DNA from: Streptomonospora mangrovi
Lineage (GTDB): Bacteria; Actinomycetota; Actinomycetes; Streptosporangiales; Streptosporangiaceae
Reading direction: 5' to 3'
Assembly: GCF_027604915.1 (NCBI RefSeq)
Contig: NZ_JAJAQC010000020.1
Coordinates: forward strand, 1-64,000
Length of the DNA: 64,000 bases
The number at the start of each line of letters is the position of its first letter. Positions within the stretch are counted from its first letter, which is position 1. A program made the translations under genes and the position numbers. The notes below the pieces were generated by a model. It was not told the origin of the DNA and searched no databases. It saw nothing but the letters and a program-made list of their open reading frames with translations. Positions 46,024-55,247 of this stretch are shown here, piece after piece.

Positions 46024-47397
46024 ATGGAACCGAGCACCGACGGCGACAGGACCGCACCCGCCGCGGATTCCCGCGGCGGGGGGCGGCTGCCGCTGCTGGA
46101 CGTCCTGCGCGGGGTGGCCATCCTCGGCACGCTGGCGACCAACATCTGGATCTTCGCGGCGCCGGGCGCCGAGTGGGCGGTGCTGTCGAGCACCACCGGC
46201 GGCGCACCCGAGAGCGCCGTGGAGGGCGCCGGCGCCGCCGCGGGCGCCGCGCTGGAGGCGGCGCTGCGCTTCGCCGCCAACGGCAAGTTCCTGGCCCTGC
46301 TCACCCTGCTGTTCGGGGTGGGCCTGGCGATCCAGTTCCGCTCGGCGGCCAGGCGCGGCAGCCGCTGGCCCGGCCGCTACAAGTGGCGGGCGCTGCTGCT
46401 GTTCGCCGAGGGCACCCTGCACTTCGTCCTGGTGTTCGCCTGGGACGTGCTGATGGGCTACGCGGTCACCGCGCTGCTGGTGGCCTGGCTGCTGACGCGC
46501 TCGCGGCGGGCCCAGCGCGTCGCGCTGTGGGTGAGCGCGGGGGCGCACGTGCTGCTGATGGCGCTGCTCACAGCCGGGCTGATGGCCCTGGAGCGCATGG
46601 CGCCGCCGCAGCGCCAGGGCGACACCGACGCCGCCGCCGAGGTGGTCCGCCTCTACGCCGAGGGCGGGTACCTGGAGCAGGTGGCGTTCCGCCTGGAGAA
46701 CCTCCCCATGCTGCGCATCGAACCGGTGCTGTCCTTCGCACTGCTGGTTTTCCTCTTCCTGCTGGGCGTGCGGCTGTTCCGCGCCGGGGCGTTCGCCCCC
46801 GACGCCGCGGGCCGGGCGATCCGCACCCGGCTGCTGCTGTGGGGCCTGGGCGTGGGGCTCCCGCTGAACCTGGCGACCACGCTGGCCGGGGGCAGCCTGT
46901 TCCTCGTCGACCGCTACATCGCGGCGCCGGTGGTGGCGCTGGGCCTGATCGGGCTGGTGGGGCGGCTGATGGACGCGATGACGGCGCACGGGCGCGCGCC
47001 CGGGATCGTGACCACGGCGTTCTCCTCGCTGGGCCGCACCGCGCTGTCGGGCTACGTCCTCCAGAACGTGCTGGCGATGCTGGCCTGCTACGGCATCGGC
47101 CTGGGCCTGGCGGCCCGGCTGGAGCACACCGGCCCCTGGTGGGTGATGGGCCTGTGGGCGGCCATCTGCCTGGTGCTGCTGACCGGCTCCACCCTGTGGC
47201 TGCGCCGGTTCGACAACGGGCCGCTGGAGGCGGGGCAGAAGTGGGTGCTGGCCCGGATCCCGGAGAAGCCGGCGCGCGGCGGCGGTGCCGCCACCGGGTC
47301 CGCGCCCGGTGCCGGTTCCGCGCTCGGGGCAGGTTCCGCGCCCGGGGCCGCTCCCGAGGGCGGCCCGGCGGCGCGCACGGTGCCCGGGTCCCGCTGA
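46024..47397 (+). CDS. DUF418 family membrane protein
   Basis: A 457-residue polytopic protein with about ten helices. Family marks: LPLLDVLRGVAILGTLATNIWIF (20-42 region), KFLALLTLLFGVGLAIQF (about 90-107) and, in the C-terminal DUF418 domain, GRTALSGYVLQNVLAM and FDNGPLEAGQKWV. These proteins resemble acyltransferase-like or transporter membrane proteins, function unproven. The C-terminus carries a Gly/Ala/Ser/Pro repeat tail. ATG at 46024. Convergent with the MFS gene, with a terminator between. Confidence 0.9.
   Translation: MEPSTDGDRTAPAADSRGGGRLPLLDVLRGVAILGTLATNIWIFAAPGAEWAVLSSTTGGAPESAVEGAGAAAGAALEAALRFAANGKFLALLTLLFGVGLAIQFRSAARRGSRWPGRYKWRALLLFAEGTLHFVLVFAWDVLMGYAVTALLVAWLLTRSRRAQRVALWVSAGAHVLLMALLTAGLMALERMAPPQRQGDTDAAAEVVRLYAEGGYLEQVAFRLENLPMLRIEPVLSFALLVFLFLLGVRLFRAGAFAPDAAGRAIRTRLLLWGLGVGLPLNLATTLAGGSLFLVDRYIAAPVVALGLIGLVGRLMDAMTAHGRAPGIVTTAFSSLGRTALSGYVLQNVLAMLACYGIGLGLAARLEHTGPWWVMGLWAAICLVLLTGSTLWLRRFDNGPLEAGQKWVLARIPEKPARGGGAATGSAPGAGSALGAGSAPGAAPEGGPAARTVPGSR
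47299..47352 (+). repeat. 18-bp in-frame repeat, three copies
   Basis: Three near-identical 18-bp units (47299, 47317, 47335) encode SAPGAG, SALGAG and SAPGAA in the C-terminal tail of the DUF418 protein. Confidence 0.85.
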
Positions 47398-47407
47398 CCA
47401 TCCCCGC

Positions 47408-47446
47408 GCGCGGGCGCGCCGCCCGGCGGGGGGGGCGCGCCCGCGC
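47408..47446. terminator. bidirectional terminator hairpin
   Basis: Perfect 13-bp arms GCGCGGGCGCGCC (47408-47420) and GGCGCGCCCGCGC (47434-47446) around a 13-base loop, filling the 53-base gap between the convergent DUF418 and MFS genes. Confidence 0.8.
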
Positions 47447-47450
47447 CGGG

Positions 47451-49016
47451 CTATCCGGTGAACAGTTGCGCGGCCCGGGCGGTGTTCAGGCTGTCGGCGT
47501 ATCCCAGCAGGACGGCCACCACCGCCCAGGAGACCACCAGCCACACGCCGCCGCCCCGGGGCACCGAGGTGGAACCGGCGGCCGCCGGCGCACCGGCGGC
47601 GCCCTCGGGCGCGGCGGGGGCGGGCCGGGCGGCGGGCTCGGGGGCGGAGGGCTCCTGGAAGCGCTCGGCCACCGGGCGGATCAGCAGGTTGGCGGCGAAC
47701 CCCACCACCAGCAGGCCGACCATGGTGAACAGCGGCGCCTGGTAGGCCGACTGGGTCAGCGTGCCGGGTTCGCCCTGGGCGTCGAGGAAGGCGTTGATGA
47801 TGAGCGGCCCGGCGATCCCGGCGGCCGACCAGGCGGTGAGCAGCCGCCCGTGGATCGCGCCGACCTGGTAGGTGCCGAACAGGTCGCGCAGGTAGGCGGG
47901 CACGGTGGCGAACCCGCCGCCGTAGAAGGAGATGATGATGCCCGCCGTGGCGGCGAACACGACCGTGGAGGTGCCGCCGACGGTGGCCATGAGCAGGTAG
48001 AGCACGGCGCCGGCGCCCAGGTAGAACATGTAGATCGGCTTGCGCCCGACCAGGTCGGAGGTCGAGGACCACACGAACCGGCCGGCCATGTTGAACAGCG
48101 ACAGCATCCCGACGAACCCGCCGGCCGCGGCCGCCGTGACGGCGCTGGCGCCGCCGCCGTCGCGGAAGAAGTCCTGGATGAGCGGGCTGGCGTGCTCCAG
48201 GATGCCGATCCCGGCGGTGACGTTGGTGAACAACACCACCCACAGCAGCCAGAACTGGGGCGTGCGCACCGCGTTGGCGGCCGAGACCCCGCGCGTGGCC
48301 ATCATCCGGGCGCCGGCGTGGGCGGTGGCGGGGTCGTAGCCGGCGGGCCGCCACCCCTCGGGCGGCACCCGGATCAGCCAGACACCCATCATCATCAGCA
48401 CCAGGTAGGCCAGCCCGAGGGTGACGAACAGCCCCACCACCGCCCCACCGGAGGCCACCGAGCCGGCGGCCGAGGCGTCGTAGGCGGGGTCGTAGAAGGC
48501 CATGAGCTGGTTGGAGACCGGGGTCGCCACCAGCGCGCCGCCGCCGAAGCCCATGATGGCCATGCCGGTGGCCAGCCCGGGGCGGTCGGGGAACCACTTC
48601 ATCAGGGTGGAGACGGGCGAGATGTAGCCGATGCCCAGCCCGATCCCGCCGAGCACGCCGTAGCCCAGGTAGAGCAGCCACAGCCACCCCAGGGCGATCC
48701 CCAGCGCGCCGACGAGGAACCCGCCGCTCCAGAACAGCGCGGAGACCAGCATGGCCTTGCGCGGGCCGGCACGCTCCACCCACGTGCCGCCCACCGCCGC
48801 CGACAGGCCCAACATCACGATGGCGATGGAGAAGATGACCCCGATCTGGGTCTGGCCGGTGTCGAAGTGCTCGACCAGGGAGTTCTTGTAGACGCTGGTG
48901 GCGTACGCCTGCCCGATCGACAGGTGCACCGCCAGCGCGGCGGGCGGGACCAGCCACCGGTTGTAGGACCAGGCGGCCACCGACCTCTCCCGGTCCAGCA
49001 CGCGCAACGCGGACAT
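47451..49016 (-). CDS. MFS transporter, oxalate/formate antiporter (OFA) family
   Basis: A 521-residue 12-helix major facilitator. OFA-type features: SIGQAYATSVYKNSLVEHF-like first loop (about 34-52), GTWVERAGPRKAML (76-89) with the RxGxR loop-2 motif, GLGIGYISPVSTLMKWFPDRPGLATG (about 125-150) and GRKPIYMFY in the centre. A Pro/Ala-rich loop of about 35 residues separates the last two helices. Relatives exchange carboxylates, but actinobacterial copies are untested; the nearby CoA-transferase makes a carboxylate substrate attractive. ATG at 49016 with GAGGGGG ahead. Confidence 0.9.
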   Translation of the reverse strand: MSALRVLDRERSVAAWSYNRWLVPPAALAVHLSIGQAYATSVYKNSLVEHFDTGQTQIGVIFSIAIVMLGLSAAVGGTWVERAGPRKAMLVSALFWSGGFLVGALGIALGWLWLLYLGYGVLGGIGLGIGYISPVSTLMKWFPDRPGLATGMAIMGFGGGALVATPVSNQLMAFYDPAYDASAAGSVASGGAVVGLFVTLGLAYLVLMMMGVWLIRVPPEGWRPAGYDPATAHAGARMMATRGVSAANAVRTPQFWLLWVVLFTNVTAGIGILEHASPLIQDFFRDGGGASAVTAAAAGGFVGMLSLFNMAGRFVWSSTSDLVGRKPIYMFYLGAGAVLYLLMATVGGTSTVVFAATAGIIISFYGGGFATVPAYLRDLFGTYQVGAIHGRLLTAWSAAGIAGPLIINAFLDAQGEPGTLTQSAYQAPLFTMVGLLVVGFAANLLIRPVAERFQEPSAPEPAARPAPAAPEGAAGAPAAAGSTSVPRGGGVWLVVSWAVVAVLLGYADSLNTARAAQLFTG

Positions 49017-49125
49017 CCGGCCCCCTCACCGCACACAGGTTCGCATACCGCATACAGCCGACCGGCGACATGATGCCACGCGTTCGCTACGGAGGGAACC
49101 CGCCCGCGCACAGGCGAGCGGGCGG

Positions 49126-49743
49126 TCAGTTCTCGTAGCGCGGGAACTCCGACGTCTCGATGCGAAGGCCCTCAAGCGGAGGAACCAGCTCCACGACGTC
49201 GCCGAAGCGCAGGCGGCGCAGGCGCCCGTACCCGCCCGAGGCGGTTCCGCGCGGTTCGGAGTAGAGCGCGATCTCCCCCTTCCGGGGATCCACGACCAGG
49301 TACATCGGAATGCTCCACTCCGCGTACAGGTCGGGCAGGACCTCCAAGTCCTTGTAGGGATTGTTTCGGGAGACCACCTCGCCGACGAGGTCGATCTCGC
49401 CGGCGGGGATGAGGGGTTCCATCCTGTTCATGGCGGCCCGGCTGGCGACGATGAGGTCGGGGATGGCGAAATCGCCCTTCTCCACATCGCGCGCGATGCC
49501 GTAGCCGGCGTTCGAGGGGCGCCTGTCCCCCGCCAGCTTGCCGAGCAACCGCTCCACCATCAGGTCGGTGATGAAATTGTGCCGGGGCACGGGCGCAGCA
49601 GACACGTAGATGCGTCCTCCGAGAATCTCCACTTTGAAGCCCTCGGGAACGTCAAGCCGTGCTTCGACTATCTCCCGCAACAGGTCGGTCTTGGGGGGGA
49701 CAGTCGTCTGCGGGCGCTCGCATAGTTCCATGGTCACGGGCAT
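49126..49743 (-). CDS. second Uma2 family (DUF820) nuclease-fold protein
   Basis: A 205-residue PD-(D/E)XK-fold protein. Visible: FKVEILGGRIYVSAAPVPRHNF (about 37-58), FAIPDLIVASRAA (catalytic Asp), IDLVGEVVSRNNPYKDLEVLPDLYAEWSIPMYLVVDP split over about 127-164 (Glu and Lys). It is only distantly like the copy at 37627-38250, so not a recent duplicate. Its sequence looks less GC-rich than the neighbours. ATG at 49743 with GAAGAAGG ahead; GTG 49737 or ATG 49731 are close alternatives. Confidence 0.88.
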   Translation of the reverse strand: MPVTMELCERPQTTVPPKTDLLREIVEARLDVPEGFKVEILGGRIYVSAAPVPRHNFITDLMVERLLGKLAGDRRPSNAGYGIARDVEKGDFAIPDLIVASRAAMNRMEPLIPAGEIDLVGEVVSRNNPYKDLEVLPDLYAEWSIPMYLVVDPRKGEIALYSEPRGTASGGYGRLRRLRFGDVVELVPPLEGLRIETSEFPRYEN

Positions 49744-49803
49744 TCCCTTCTTCGACGGGATCACGCTAGAGAAGTCCACATCAGCCCGTGGTCACTTTAG
49801 GCG

Positions 49804-49823
49804 ACTGTCCACATGCGGACAGT
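49804..49823. promoter_or_regulatory. 20-bp dyad upstream of the Uma2 gene
   Basis: ACTGTCC-ACATGC-GGACAGT, 7-bp arms, 61 bases upstream of the Uma2 start in the 223-base gap behind metK. Likely a repressor site; the protein that binds is unknown. Confidence 0.45.
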
Positions 49824-49966
49824 TGTACGATGCGTGCCGCAGCCCACGGCAAGCGATGGTAGAGCGCGCGTGCTCGTCACGAGTCCACAGCTTGCCCTCC
49901 CGTACGCGTCCGGCCGCGACCCATGGTGGGGCGCGGCCGGGCGGATGGTGCGGGGAAAGGGGCGGG

Positions 49967-51160
49967 TCAGGCGCCCACGGCGGACTTCAGGGCGGCGGCG
50001 CGGTCGGTCTGCTCCCAGGTGAAGTCGGCGTGCTCGCGGCCGAAGTGACCGTAGGCGGCCGTGTGGGAGTAGATCGGGCGCAGCAGGTCCAGGTCGCGGA
50101 CGATCGCGGCGGGGCGGAGGTCGAAGACCTCCTTGACGGCCTTCTCGATGACGTCGGGGGCCACCTGCTCGGTGCCGAAGGTCTCGATGAAGATGCCCAC
50201 CGGGTGCGCCTTGCCGATCGCGTAGGCCACCTGGACCTCGGCGCGGTCGGCCAGGCCGGCGGCGACGATGTTCTTGGCGACCCAGCGCGTGGCGTAGGCG
50301 GCCGAGCGGTCGACCTTGGAGGGGTCCTTGCCCGAGAAGGCACCGCCGCCGTGGCGGGCGTAGCCGCCGTAGGTGTCGACGATGATCTTGCGGCCGGTGA
50401 GCCCGGCGTCGCCCATCGGGCCGCCGATCTCGAAGCGGCCGGTGGGATTGACCAGCAGCCGGTAGTTGTCGGCCTCAAGCCCGTAGCTCGCCACCACCGG
50501 GGCGATCACGTGCTCCTTGATGTCGGGGGTCAGCAGCTCGTCCATGTCGATGTCGGGAGCGTGCTGGCTGGAGACCACCACGGTGTTCAGGCGCACCGGC
50601 TGGAGGCCGTCGTACTCGACGGTGACCTGGGTCTTGCCGTCGGGCCGCAGGTAGGGCACGGTGCCGTCGTGGCGGACCGCCGCGAGCCGCTGGGAGAGCG
50701 CGTGGGCCAGCTTGATCGGCAGCGGCATCAGCTCGGGGGTCTCGCGGTTGGCGTAGCCGAACATCAGGCCCTGGTCGCCCGCGCCCTGGAGGTCGAGGGC
50801 GTCGGCGCCCTTCTCGACCCGCGCCTCGTAGGCGGTGTCGACACCCTGGGCGATGTCGGGGGACTGCGCGTCGATCGAGACCGAGACCCCGCAGGACTGG
50901 CCGTCGAAGCCCTTGGCGGAGGAGTCGTAGCCGATTTCCAGGATCTTCTGCCGCACGATGGCGGGGATGTCGACGTAGGTCTTGGTGGTGACCTCACCGG
51001 CCACGTGTACCTGTCCGGTGGTGATCAGGGTCTCTACGGCGACCCGGCTGGCGGGGTCGTCCTGGAGCATCGCGTCGAGGATCGCGTCACTGATCTGGTC
51101 GGCCATCTTGTCGGGGTGGCCTTCGGTGACCGACTCGGAGGTGAAAAGGCGACGGGACAC
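49967..51160 (-). CDS. metK: S-adenosylmethionine synthetase
   Basis: Makes SAM from methionine and ATP. 397 residues. Signatures: [21 protein letters not shown] (about 6-26), [12 protein letters not shown] (about 122-133), and [19 protein letters not shown] (about 270-288). GTG at 51160 with AAGGAG about ten bases ahead. The product feeds the SAM sensed by the SAM-IV riboswitch 10 kb away. A 429-base gap separates it from coaBC. Confidence 0.98.
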   Translation of the reverse strand: MSRRLFTSESVTEGHPDKMADQISDAILDAMLQDDPASRVAVETLITTGQVHVAGEVTTKTYVDIPAIVRQKILEIGYDSSAKGFDGQSCGVSVSIDAQSPDIAQGVDTAYEARVEKGADALDLQGAGDQGLMFGYANRETPELMPLPIKLAHALSQRLAAVRHDGTVPYLRPDGKTQVTVEYDGLQPVRLNTVVVSSQHAPDIDMDELLTPDIKEHVIAPVVASYGLEADNYRLLVNPTGRFEIGGPMGDAGLTGRKIIVDTYGGYARHGGGAFSGKDPSKVDRSAAYATRWVAKNIVAAGLADRAEVQVAYAIGKAHPVGIFIETFGTEQVAPDVIEKAVKEVFDLRPAAIVRDLDLLRPIYSHTAAYGHFGREHADFTWEQTDRAAALKSAVGA

Positions 51161-51589
51161 GTTGAGTGACTCCTTGCAGCGGCTGCTGGCTGACAGTTGT
51201 CGGCTCGGCTCGGCCTCCGCCGCGGGTGGGGGGCCACGACGAAACCGACCGACGCGGTTGGTTTTCTTTCGTCCACTGTAGTGGGGCGTTGTCCGCAACG
51301 CTCGGGCGACCGGCCCCGATAGGTCAAGTACGCCGCCGTGCTGCGGGTGCGGCGCCGTGGCGCGGGGGTGCGGATGCCCTTTTCAGGCGGTACCCCAGTC
51401 GGTGTGACGCACGACACAGACGAATTTCCGGATGTGCGGTGATCATGCCGCTGTGCTGCGGTTTCCCGTAGCGTACAGCGAAACCGGACGCTGCACGCGC
51501 AACAGGGCGGACCGCCCCGGGCGCCCGCGCGCCCGGCGGGGCACGGCGGGGCGCGGCGCGCCGGGCGCCGCACCCGCGCCGGCGGGTCT
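51161..51589 (-). promoter_or_regulatory. metK upstream region
   Basis: No gene visible. On the minus strand a TACAGT -10 hexamer sits at plus 51275-51280, about 115 bases before the metK GTG, and an imperfect AACC...GGTT hairpin at 51243-51263 lies in the resulting leader. No SAM riboswitch consensus is apparent. Confidence 0.4.
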
Positions 51590-52816
51590 TCAGGGCCGCG
51601 GCCCGGCGGGCGCCAGGCGGGCGGCCACCAGGTCCCACACCCGGTCGGCCAGGTGCTCCTTGGGGCCGTGCGGGATGTCGGTGGCCGAGCCGTCGGCGCC
51701 CAGCACCACCGCCTGGTTGTCCTCGGTGCCGAAGGCCCGGCCGGCGCCGACCTGGTTGACCACGAGCAGGTCGCAGCCCTTGCGCTCCAGCTTGGCCCGC
51801 CCGTGCTCCAGCACGTGGTCGGTCTCGGCGGCGAAGCCCACGACCACCTGGCCGGGGCGCGGGCGCTCGCGCGACAGCTCCAGCAGGATGTCGGGGTTCT
51901 CGACGAGGTCGATGACCGGCGGGCCGCCGTCGCCCTTCTTGATCTTGCCGTCGGCGACCTCGGCCGGGCGGAAGTCGGCCACGGCGGCGGTCATCACCAC
52001 CGCGTCGGCCTCGGCCCGGTGCGCCAGCACCGCCTCGCGCAGTTCGCGGGCGGTGCCCACCCGGGTGATGTCGGCGCCGGCCGGGTCGGGCAGCTCCACG
52101 TTGGCCGCGATGAGGCTGACCCGCGCGCCGCGCGCCAGCGCGGTGGCGGCCAGCGCGTAGCCCTGCCGCCCCGAGGACCGGTTGCCCAGGTAGCGCACGG
52201 GGTCCAGCGGCTCGCGGGTGCCCCCGGCGGTGACCAGCACACGCCGCCCGGCCAGGTCGGCCGGCAGCGTGCCGCGCGCCAGGACGCGGCGGGCGGCGGC
52301 GAACAGGTCGGCGGGCTCGGGCAGCCGCCCCTTGCCGGTGTCGGCGCCGGTGAGGCGGCCCACGGCCGGCTCCAGCACCACCGCGCCGCGCGCCCGCAGG
52401 GTGGCGACGTTGGCGCGGGTGGCCGGGTGCTCCCACATCTCGGTGTGCATGGCGGGCGCGAACACGACGGGGCAGCGCGCCGTCAGCAGGGTGTTGGTGA
52501 GCAGGTCGTCGGCGATGCCGTGGGCGGCCTTGGCCAGCAGGTCGGCGGTTGCGGGGGCGACGAACACGAGGTCGGCCACGCGCCCGATGCGCACGTGGGG
52601 GACCTCGTGGACGGACTCCCACACCCCCGTGGCCACGGGCCGGCCCGAGAGCGCGGCCCAGGTGGGCTCACCCACGAACCGCAGCGCGTCGGCGGTGGGG
52701 ACGACGGTGACGCTGTGCCCGGACTCGGTGAGGCGGCGGAGCAGCTCGCAGACCTTGTAGGCGGCGATGCCGGCCCCCACCCCCAGGACGATCTCGGGAC
52801 GGTGCTCGGTGTTCAC
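51590..52816 (-). CDS. coaBC: bifunctional phosphopantothenoylcysteine decarboxylase / synthetase
   Basis: Two steps of coenzyme A synthesis: CTP-dependent joining of cysteine to phosphopantothenate (CoaB) and decarboxylation (CoaC). 408 residues. The N-terminal flavoprotein CoaC domain has GVGAGIAAYKVCELLRRL (11-28), the APATADLLAKAAHGIADD segment and PAMHTEMW (the PxMNxxMW box with His for Asn, as common in actinobacteria). The CoaB half has VTAGGTREPLDPVRYLGNRSSG, AAVADFRP and KIKKGDG. GTG at 52816; the ribosome site is weak. Follows rpoZ by 65 bases. Confidence 0.96.
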   Translation of the reverse strand: MNTEHRPEIVLGVGAGIAAYKVCELLRRLTESGHSVTVVPTADALRFVGEPTWAALSGRPVATGVWESVHEVPHVRIGRVADLVFVAPATADLLAKAAHGIADDLLTNTLLTARCPVVFAPAMHTEMWEHPATRANVATLRARGAVVLEPAVGRLTGADTGKGRLPEPADLFAAARRVLARGTLPADLAGRRVLVTAGGTREPLDPVRYLGNRSSGRQGYALAATALARGARVSLIAANVELPDPAGADITRVGTARELREAVLAHRAEADAVVMTAAVADFRPAEVADGKIKKGDGGPPVIDLVENPDILLELSRERPRPGQVVVGFAAETDHVLEHGRAKLERKGCDLLVVNQVGAGRAFGTEDNQAVVLGADGSATDIPHGPKEHLADRVWDLVAARLAPAGPRP

Positions 52817-52881
52817 GACACGATCTCAGCAGACGCCGCCGCGCGGGCGCGGACCGGCCCCCGGGTGCGGCGGCGTGCGGG

Positions 52882-53148
52882 TCAGGCGCCCTCGTAGGGC
52901 TCGGCGGTCAGCAGGCCGCCCTTGATCTCGCGCAGGGCGATGGACAGCGCCTTCTCCTGGACCTGGGTCTCGACCAGCGGGCCGACGTACTCCAGCAGGC
53001 CCTCGCCCAACTGGGCGTAGTAGGCGTTGATCTGGCGCGCCCGCTTGGAGGCCATGGTGACCAGGCTGTACTTGCTGTCGACGGTCTCCAGGAGATCGTC
53101 GATGGGCGGGTTGGTGATGCCTTCGGCGACGGGCTCGGTGCCTGCCAC
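52882..53148 (-). CDS. rpoZ: RNA polymerase omega subunit
   Basis: An 88-residue omega subunit that chaperones beta-prime. Conserved: [22 protein letters not shown] (10-31 region), [15 protein letters not shown] and [16 protein letters not shown] at 53148 with AGGGGGACG six bases ahead. In the conserved order mihF-gmk-rpoZ-coaBC-metK. Confidence 0.97.
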   Translation of the reverse strand: MAGTEPVAEGITNPPIDDLLETVDSKYSLVTMASKRARQINAYYAQLGEGLLEYVGPLVETQVQEKALSIALREIKGGLLTAEPYEGA

Positions 53149-53269
53149 GTGCGTCCCCCTGGAAATCGGTGTCTTCGGTGTCAAAGGCCCCGGAGGGGAC
53201 CTGCGAAAGCGGACTCACGCCAGGATAGTCGCTGGACTCGGCGGATCCGCCGGTGCTGTGCCGCGGATA

Positions 53270-53878
53270 TCACACCTGCGGCGCGAGGATCAACGCTAGC
53301 AGCTCGTCGCGGACCGCGCTCACCGACGTGTTGACGAGGGTGGTGTCGAACTCGCTCTCGGCGGCGAGTTCGACGCGCGCGGCGTCGAGGCGGCGGCGGA
53401 TCACCTCGGGCGGCTCGGTGCCGCGCCCGGTGAGCCGGCGCACCAGCTCCTCCCACGACGGCGGGGCCAGGAACACCTGGAGCGCCTCGGGCATGGTGGC
53501 GCGGACCTGGCGGGCGCCCTGGAGGTCGATTTCCAGCAGCACGGGCTCGCCCTTGGCCAGCCGCTCCTCGACGGGGCCGCGCGGGGTGCCGTAGCGGTTG
53601 CCCGCGAACTCCGCCCACTCCAGCAGCTCGCCCTGGGCGACCATGCGGTCGAACCCGGCGTCGTCGGTGAAGTGGTACTCCACGCCGTCGGTCTCGCCGG
53701 GGCGGGGCGCGCGGGTGGTCGCCGACACCGACAGCCACACCTCGGGGTGGTGGGCGCGGATCTCGCGCACGACGGTGCTCTTGCCGACGCCCGAGGGCCC
53801 GGAGAGCACGGTCAGGCGGCGGGCCGGGCCGGTGCGCGGTGCGCCGGGTGCGGGCGGCGCCGCGGAGTGGTTGGGCAC
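53270..53878 (-). CDS. gmk: guanylate kinase
   Basis: GMP to GDP. 202 residues. P-loop [13 protein letters not shown] (about 24-36), the GMP-binding [19 protein letters not shown] and [12 protein letters not shown] are all present. The GTG at 53878 adds about 20 unconserved Pro/Ala residues before the P-loop domain; no clear ribosome site. 121 bases ahead of rpoZ. Confidence 0.96.
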   Translation of the reverse strand: MPNHSAAPPAPGAPRTGPARRLTVLSGPSGVGKSTVVREIRAHHPEVWLSVSATTRAPRPGETDGVEYHFTDDAGFDRMVAQGELLEWAEFAGNRYGTPRGPVEERLAKGEPVLLEIDLQGARQVRATMPEALQVFLAPPSWEELVRRLTGRGTEPPEVIRRRLDAARVELAAESEFDTTLVNTSVSAVRDELLALILAPQV

Positions 53879-54426
53879 GGGCGAATCAGACTCTCGAAAG
53901 CCGAGGGCGAACGTGGAGGCGCGGCACGGTGGCCGCCGGCCGCCGCGCCGCAGCGGGCGGCGGCGCGGGCGCGGCCCGCGCGAGCGGGCGGCGGCGCCGG
54001 TTGGTCTTTTATACCACCGCGCCGCGGCGCGCCCCGTGCGCACGCCCCCGAAGGGGCGCCGCCGGGGCACGGCCGCGGCGCGGGTCGTGCCTGGTCGTGC
54101 GGTGCCGGACCGAGGTCCGGGGCGTCGGGGGCGGCTGAGGGGCCGCCCTACCGAACGCGGCGGGCGTTCGCCCGGGGGTGGCGCGGAACCCACCCGCCGA
54201 CCGGTCCGGAGTCTCCGAGAGCGCTCGCGCGGCGCCGCATGTCCACGCGGTCTGCCGCGTCAGCGCAGGTGGGGGCTTTCCCAGTCCGGTACCGCCCGGT
54301 GTCCGACACACCGCCGACACCGCCACCGCGGGGCTGCGGCGACACGGCATCGGCGGTCGCACTCACCCGGCCGCCCGGGGGACGGCCGGAAGTCGCCGTG
54401 AAAAACGGCACATCCGCCTTTGAACG
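53879..54426. other. 548-base gap between mihF and gmk
   Basis: No gene seen. On the minus strand TATAAA (plus 54008-54013, within an AT patch) is a candidate gmk -10 about 130 bases before the start. The rest is GC-rich with no recognisable element. Confidence 0.4.
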
Positions 54427-54747
54427 CTACTCGGCTCCGCCGAATTCACGCTCCAGAGCCGCGCGCTGGTTGGCACCCAGCCCGCGGACACGGCGGGACT
54501 CGGCAATGTTCAGCCGCTCCATGATCTGCTTGGCGCGGACTTTGCCGACACCGGGCAGGGATTCCAGGAGAGCCGAGACCTTCATCTTGCCGATGACGTC
54601 GTCGGTCTGGCCGTCGGCGAGAACCTCCGACAGCGAGACGCCGCCGTGCTTCAGGCGGTTCTTGACTTCCGCGCGCTCTTTTCTGGCCTTCGCGGCTTTC
54701 TCCAGAGCCGCGGCGCGCTGTTCGGGTGTGAGGGGAGGAAGGGCCAC
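54427..54747 (-). CDS. mihF: integration host factor mIHF
   Basis: Actinobacterial nucleoid-associated protein, unrelated to proteobacterial IHF, with a helix-hairpin-helix-like DNA-binding fold; it affects chromosome compaction and replication. 106 residues, standard length. Conserved: LPPLTPEQRAAALEKAA (3-19), KVSALLESLPGVGKVRAKQIMERLNI (about 56-81) and RRVRGLGANQRAALEREFG. GTG at 54747 with GAGGTG seven bases ahead. Strong actinomycete marker. Confidence 0.97.
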   Translation of the reverse strand: MALPPLTPEQRAAALEKAAKARKERAEVKNRLKHGGVSLSEVLADGQTDDVIGKMKVSALLESLPGVGKVRAKQIMERLNIAESRRVRGLGANQRAALEREFGGAE

Positions 54748-55247
54748 GCCGGGTCACCTCGGTTTTCTCTCGTTTGTAGAGGGCGGACGCCTGCGCAAGT
54801 TAGTAGGTTCCGACCCCGTTCGGCAACGCAAAGTGGCCTTTCAAGCGCCATTTCATCAAAGTAATTACTCTGGGTAATGGAACGATTGCTCAGCGCCGCC
54901 GAATTCGGGACTTTTGGCCCGGTTGGATCGACCGCCCAGCGTACTCGCCCGACGACGCTCCGGCGGCTCACGCAGGTCAGGACGGGGCACCGAAACCGGG
55001 TTTCGGCCGTGCCCAATCGCACACGCTCAGTTGGCCGCAATCGGTCACGCGACGCGGGCCGCGCGGCGTGTCCGCGCGGCCGGGGCGCGCACCGCGCCCG
55101 GCCACCCGGTCGGCGCCTCACGGCGCGGCCCGCGCCGCCTCCGCACGGCGCGGACCAGCCGGCACCGCCGGCACCGCCGGCGGGCGCGGATGCCGGGCGG
55201 ACCCGGAACGGCCCCCGGGCGGCCCGCCGGCGCGGCGGGGCCGCCGC
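54748..55247. other. 500-base gap between pyrF and mihF
   Basis: Apart from the mihF promoter it holds a conspicuous A/T-rich patch at about 54845-54890 (TTTCATCAAAGTAATTACTC, then GGGTAATGG), which could be an UP-like element or a binding site for a nucleoid protein. The remainder is GC-rich; the long plus-strand frame through it encodes no recognisable protein. Confidence 0.4.
54797..54826 (-). promoter_or_regulatory. candidate mihF promoter
   Basis: Minus strand -35 TTGCCG (plus 54821-54826), 18-bp spacer, -10 TAACTT (plus 54797-54802), about 50 bases before the mihF GTG. Confidence 0.45.

Noticed and set aside
49855-49890. tRNA-like stretch (GGTAGAGCGCGCG...) behind metK
   Set aside because: It resembles a D-arm, but there is no acceptor stem, no matching anticodon stem and no GTTCGA T-loop within tRNA distance.
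51161-51589. SAM riboswitch in front of metK
   Set aside because: No SAM-I/SAM-IV core (GCCAGC...GGCAACC) is visible; only a small imperfect hairpin and a promoter-like box.
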